A stretch of 37,372 nt of DNA from Prevotella sp. (lineage in GTDB: Bacteria; Bacteroidota; Bacteroidia; Bacteroidales; Bacteroidaceae): assembly GCA_024695815.1 (NCBI GenBank), contig JAILHK010000054.1, positions 1 to 37,372 of the forward strand. Direction: 5' to 3'. The translations under genes were made by a program, and so were the position numbers. The notes under the pieces are model-generated. The model ran no database searches and was not told the origin of the DNA. It saw only the letters and a list, made by a program, of their open reading frames with translations. Shown here in pieces: positions 34,605 to 37,372 of the stretch (position 1 is its first letter; the number at the start of each line of letters is the position of its first letter).

Positions 34605-34900
34605 ACGTTTTTTTAACTATATAAAGTTTTAAGTTATTAACAACTATTTAGGTTTATCCTTTAACAATCTTTTACCTCAAAGAGAATAATACCTCTTGAA
34701 TCTCGAAAAACTAAAACTACTAACTACAAATAATTACTAACTATAAAATCTAAAACTATAGCATCACTGCTATTTTCGTTATGACGATGCAAAGTAAGCA
34801 AATAATTATGAATTGAATGGATAATAGCTATTCAAAACATAAAAAAAATCGTTCACGGCCAGACGATTTTACTAAATAATGGGAGTTCTGACGAGATTTT
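34605..34900 (-). promoter_or_regulatory. Leader and likely promoter of the polysaccharide locus
   Basis: This 296-bp gene-free stretch is AT-rich. TTACTTTG on the - strand (34790-34797) is one base off the -7 consensus, giving a leader of about 180 bases. Downstream of it four short direct repeats alternate on the + strand: CTAAAACTA at 34711, CTAACTA at 34720, CTAACTA at 34737 and CTAAAACTA at 34750. They could be regulator or RNA-level control sites. No SusR-like or hybrid two-component regulator gene is in the window. Confidence 0.4.
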
Positions 34901-34932
34901 TTTGTTTGTTTGAAATTCTTGTTGTATCTTTG
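34901..34932 (+). promoter_or_regulatory. Consensus Bacteroidetes promoter of the GH43 gene
   Basis: TTTG at 34901-34904, a 20-base spacer and TATCTTTG at 34925-34932 match the -33/-7 consensus in full. The ATG at 34958 follows 25 bases later. This shows that an in-frame upstream start at 34910 cannot be used, because it lies before the -7 box. Confidence 0.8.
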
Positions 34933-34957
34933 CCGAGCAAAAACGAATCATTATATA

Positions 34958-35983
34958 ATGAAAACAACATATTTTTTGATTAGCATCTTGAGCATTTTTT
35001 GCGTTTTGATAGGATGCAATCCTAATAAGGACCTCAGTGGCGACAACTCAAAACTGGTTTTTGCGGCAGGTTACTATCCTCAGGTAGCGGTATGGAATCA
35101 ACATTTCTATTATACCATGCAGATACCTTCTGCCGATAGCATTATCTTATGGAAGTCTGACAGTCCTGAGACCTTGGCACAAGGTGAGCGCCAGTGTGTG
35201 TGGCATGCCGATTCAATGCAGCATATATGGTCGCCAGAGATACACCATATTAATAATAAGTGGTATATCTATTTCGAAGCCGATGGTGGTAACACCGACT
35301 ATCATCAACTTTATGTGCTGGAAAACAGTTCGCCTGATCCTATGAAGGGTAAGTTCGAGCTGAAAGGTGCTATCGTCACTAACGAAGAATGGAACTTCGG
35401 CTTGCATCCTTCCACTATATTGGTTCGTGGACAGCAGTACTTGCTATGGTCTGGCTGGCCGCATCGCCGTAAGGAGACCGAGACACAGTGTATCTATATC
35501 GCTAAGATGGAAAACCCATGGACATTGGCCTCGGAGCGTGTGATGCTTTCAGAACCTGAGTACGAGTGGGAACGCCAATGGATCAACCCTGATGGCTTGC
35601 GTTCTAACTATCCAATCTATGTGAATGAGAATCCTGAACCTTTTGTGACACCTGATGGCCGTTATGTCTGTGTGTGCTATTCGGCCAGTGGCATTTGGAC
35701 AGTCTATCAGTCGTTGGGCTTGCTTTACGCTCGTACGGATGCCGATTTGCTTGACCTCGCTTCTTGGACAAAGGTGGAGGAACCATTGTTCCGCGCACAG
35801 AAAGATACTTGCATCTATTGGCTTTCGTCTAATGTCTGCGTGTTCCCATCGGCTGATGGTAATACCAACTTCATGCTTTATGAGAGCAGATGGTTAGACT
35901 CTAATCGTCATGATCACAGAGATGTGCGTATCAAGAAATTGAGGTTTAACGAAGAAGGACTGCCCGAATTCGGACAGCCCTAA
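34958..35983 (+). CDS. GH43-type beta-propeller lipoprotein
   Basis: From ATG 34958 the protein is 341 residues with a lipoprotein signal (MKTTYFLISILSIFCVLIGC). The mature part fits a five-bladed propeller of the GH43 group: AAGYYPQVAVWNQHFYYTMQ near the start, HIWSPEIHHINNKWYIYFEAD (the second carboxylate region, E in SPEIH), LHPSTILVRGQQYLLWSGW, NENPEPFVTPDGRYVCVCYSASG. GH43 enzymes remove arabinose or xylose units from plant polysaccharides; a related family such as GH117 is possible, so the substrate is open. It is transcribed alone, divergent from the mannan locus and convergent with the GH115 gene 32 bp away. Confidence 0.75.
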   Translation: MKTTYFLISILSIFCVLIGCNPNKDLSGDNSKLVFAAGYYPQVAVWNQHFYYTMQIPSADSIILWKSDSPETLAQGERQCVWHADSMQHIWSPEIHHINNKWYIYFEADGGNTDYHQLYVLENSSPDPMKGKFELKGAIVTNEEWNFGLHPSTILVRGQQYLLWSGWPHRRKETETQCIYIAKMENPWTLASERVMLSEPEYEWERQWINPDGLRSNYPIYVNENPEPFVTPDGRYVCVCYSASGIWTVYQSLGLLYARTDADLLDLASWTKVEEPLFRAQKDTCIYWLSSNVCVFPSADGNTNFMLYESRWLDSNRHDHRDVRIKKLRFNEEGLPEFGQP

Positions 35984-36015
35984 TTCATTATTTCAATTAA
36001 ATCGTTTGATTCGTT

Positions 36016-37372
36016 TTATTGTTTTGTTGTCACCGTATTGCGAATCTCGCTGACAACAACACCTGGGTCCATCATACTGACGCGTAGTTTGATGGTCTTA
36101 TCTTCATTGCTATCATAATCAACGGTGGCATCGTTATAGCCTTGAACCACGGTGTCGTGCCATTTGTCTTTCATGGCAATGGTCTTGAGCGATTGAGTGT
36201 TTGTATATGCCCCTTCTATGGAGAGTGCGACGCGCAGGTCGTAGTCGGTGTTGATGGGAAAGTTCGACAGACAGCGCACTTCGATGGTGTTGCGTCCTGC
36301 TTTCACCGGTATTTCGTAGTCAACATAAGGGGCTTGCGCTATTTCTTTGATGTCATAAGCCTTCATATCCAAGGGCCATACTGTGACGCTTGCCTGATTG
36401 ATACCCACGCCTTCTAGCGTCTTAACCGTAGGACTTATCGCCGTGTAGTTAGTAGCTGGAAGGATGAATACCTCGTCTTTTTTGAGCTCGGCTTTTGTTT
36501 TACTGATCTTGTCGGCAGTAGCGGTTGCGGGCATGTTGAACTGTTTCTGGTTGCGAGGCTTGCAGTTCATCATTCCTCTCCATTTACCTCCAGCGATATC
36601 GTTGTTGTATTTGTCGGTCAGTGTCTGGATGGTGTTATAGGCGCGATTTGCCTCGTCTGCATACTTCAGGGCTAACTCTTTCTGTCCCAGTTTGGCCAGT
36701 TCCAGACTTTGCGCCGCACGGAATGTCTTGACGTTCATCTGGTATGCTCCTTTCACAGGATATTCAATCAGCTGATAGAAGGCGTCTTGCAGTTCTGCGG
36801 GAATCTGTGACTTCAGTGCATCTACCTGTTGAGCCAGTGTTGCATAATTGTTTATGCGCTGTTCCATGTCGTCATACGAGTATTTAATCATATGCACATG
36901 TTCGGGCTTACCGCCTGCTGCCAAGTGGTAGTATTCCTTTTTGATGGCAGCAATCTTGTCGGCGTAGGCAGCACCAAAGGTTCGCTTGGCCCAGGCGTAA
37001 TTATAGTCAATGGCTTTCTCTGGTGTCCATTGGTTGATGTCCCAGGCCAGGTCCATGCAGAACTCTAGTTCCATCTCGGCGGGCTTGATATCACCCACGT
37101 TGACGACCCACAATGTGCGGATGCCCTGGTCGTAGGCACGCGACAACTCATAGCTCATCAGCGAAGGCGAGTGCGAAGCTATCCATAAGTAGTCGGCAGG
37201 TGTGCCCCAGTAGGAAACGTGGTAGTACACGCCATTGCCGCCCGAGCGGGCCTGTTCGGCAGGTTTGGGCAACTGGCGGATGTAGCCGTGGTTGTCGTCC
37301 ACCCAGCAGAGGGTCACATCTTCGGGCACCTGCAGGCCGGCATTATAGGCGTCGAGCACCTCTTTGTAAGGG
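36016..37372 (-). CDS. GH115 alpha-glucuronidase, C-terminal part (runs off the edge)
   Basis: About 451 residues are visible and the frame is open through the right edge (PYKEVLDAYNAG before the first internal GTG at 37359). The sequence VPEDVTLCWVDDNHGYIRQLP, RSGGNGVYYHVSYWGTPADYLWIAS and GIRTLWVVNVGDIKPAEMELEF is the hallmark core of GH115, which removes (4-O-methyl)glucuronate from xylan side positions. After it come a helical domain (about 120-290 of the visible part) and the usual beta-sandwich C-terminal domain ending VSEIRNTVTTKQ. The missing N-terminal part should add roughly 380-420 residues. Confidence 0.92.
   Translation of the reverse strand, partial: PYKEVLDAYNAGLQVPEDVTLCWVDDNHGYIRQLPKPAEQARSGGNGVYYHVSYWGTPADYLWIASHSPSLMSYELSRAYDQGIRTLWVVNVGDIKPAEMELEFCMDLAWDINQWTPEKAIDYNYAWAKRTFGAAYADKIAAIKKEYYHLAAGGKPEHVHMIKYSYDDMEQRINNYATLAQQVDALKSQIPAELQDAFYQLIEYPVKGAYQMNVKTFRAAQSLELAKLGQKELALKYADEANRAYNTIQTLTDKYNNDIAGGKWRGMMNCKPRNQKQFNMPATATADKISKTKAELKKDEVFILPATNYTAISPTVKTLEGVGINQASVTVWPLDMKAYDIKEIAQAPYVDYEIPVKAGRNTIEVRCLSNFPINTDYDLRVALSIEGAYTNTQSLKTIAMKDKWHDTVVQGYNDATVDYDSNEDKTIKLRVSMMDPGVVVSEIRNTVTTKQ

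Noticed and set aside
34910..34957. Upstream in-frame start for the GH43-type gene
   Set aside because: It precedes the -7 element at 34925-34932 and would put 16 charged residues before a perfect lipoprotein signal.
1..37372. tRNA or rRNA genes and insertion sequences
   Set aside because: No tRNA-like or rRNA segments and no transposase frames were recognised by reading; no dedicated search could be run.

Overview
The window looks like chromosomal DNA from a gut- or rumen-type member of the Bacteroidales, probably Prevotella-like. Four things point there: a complete SusC/SusD polysaccharide utilization locus, lipoprotein and T9SS-like C-terminal signals, DUF3791-type small genes, and several copies of the Bacteroidetes -7 promoter element TAnnTTTG (275-282, 13873-13880, 34925-34932 on the + strand, 13368-13375 on the - strand). 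All identifications come from reading translations and motifs by eye; no database search was run.

Region A (about 275-11878, + strand) is the most interesting part: an apparent gene cluster for a ribosomally made, post-translationally modified peptide (RiPP). In order it holds a small secreted DUF3244-like protein, a UDP-glucuronate decarboxylase (makes UDP-xylose), a radical SAM/SPASM peptide maturase, an outer-membrane beta-barrel of the TonB-receptor type, two precursor peptides with nearly identical 28-residue double-glycine leaders and Cys-Gly/Ser-Gly tails, a C39-peptidase ABC exporter that should cut after the GG, a very short HlyD-like adaptor, a core-2/I-branching (GT14, xylosyltransferase-type) glycosyltransferase fused to a methyltransferase domain, and, after a stretch of decayed sequence, UDP-galactopyranose mutase. 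The combination suggests a Cys-rich peptide that is radical-SAM modified, possibly O-glycosylated on Ser-Gly, then exported. The xylose link is inference.

Region B (11929-14466) is a scar-rich defence/toxin island: an HTH-regulator N-terminal fragment, a complete Fic AMP-transferase gene and a type I restriction specificity (hsdS) N-terminal fragment on the - strand, the last two junctions sharing an identical 25-bp sequence. Next to it on the + strand is a DUF3791 / DUF3990 / DUF3791-like trio in which the middle (toxin-like) gene has lost its interior while both ATGA junctions survive. Repeats and paired palindromes fill the 558 bp between the two operons.

Region C (14493-15685, - strand) is a two-gene unit: a SIMPL-domain protein and a small lipoprotein.

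Region D (15795-34604, - strand) is an eight-gene polysaccharide utilization locus, transcribed from about 34790 towards 15700: DUF4965-family enzyme, IPT/NHL surface lipoprotein, SusC, SusD, a second surface lipoprotein, GH92, GH76, and a 1519-residue DUF4965-GH2 fusion. GH92 plus GH76 indicates an alpha-mannan with a 1,6-linked backbone. The last five genes are packed with 20-bp gaps or ATGA-type overlaps.

Region E (34901-37372) has a GH43-type lipoprotein (+ strand, with a textbook promoter that corrects its start) convergent with the C-terminal part of a GH115 alpha-glucuronidase that runs off the right edge. These suggest a xylan/glucuronoxylan-related neighbourhood.
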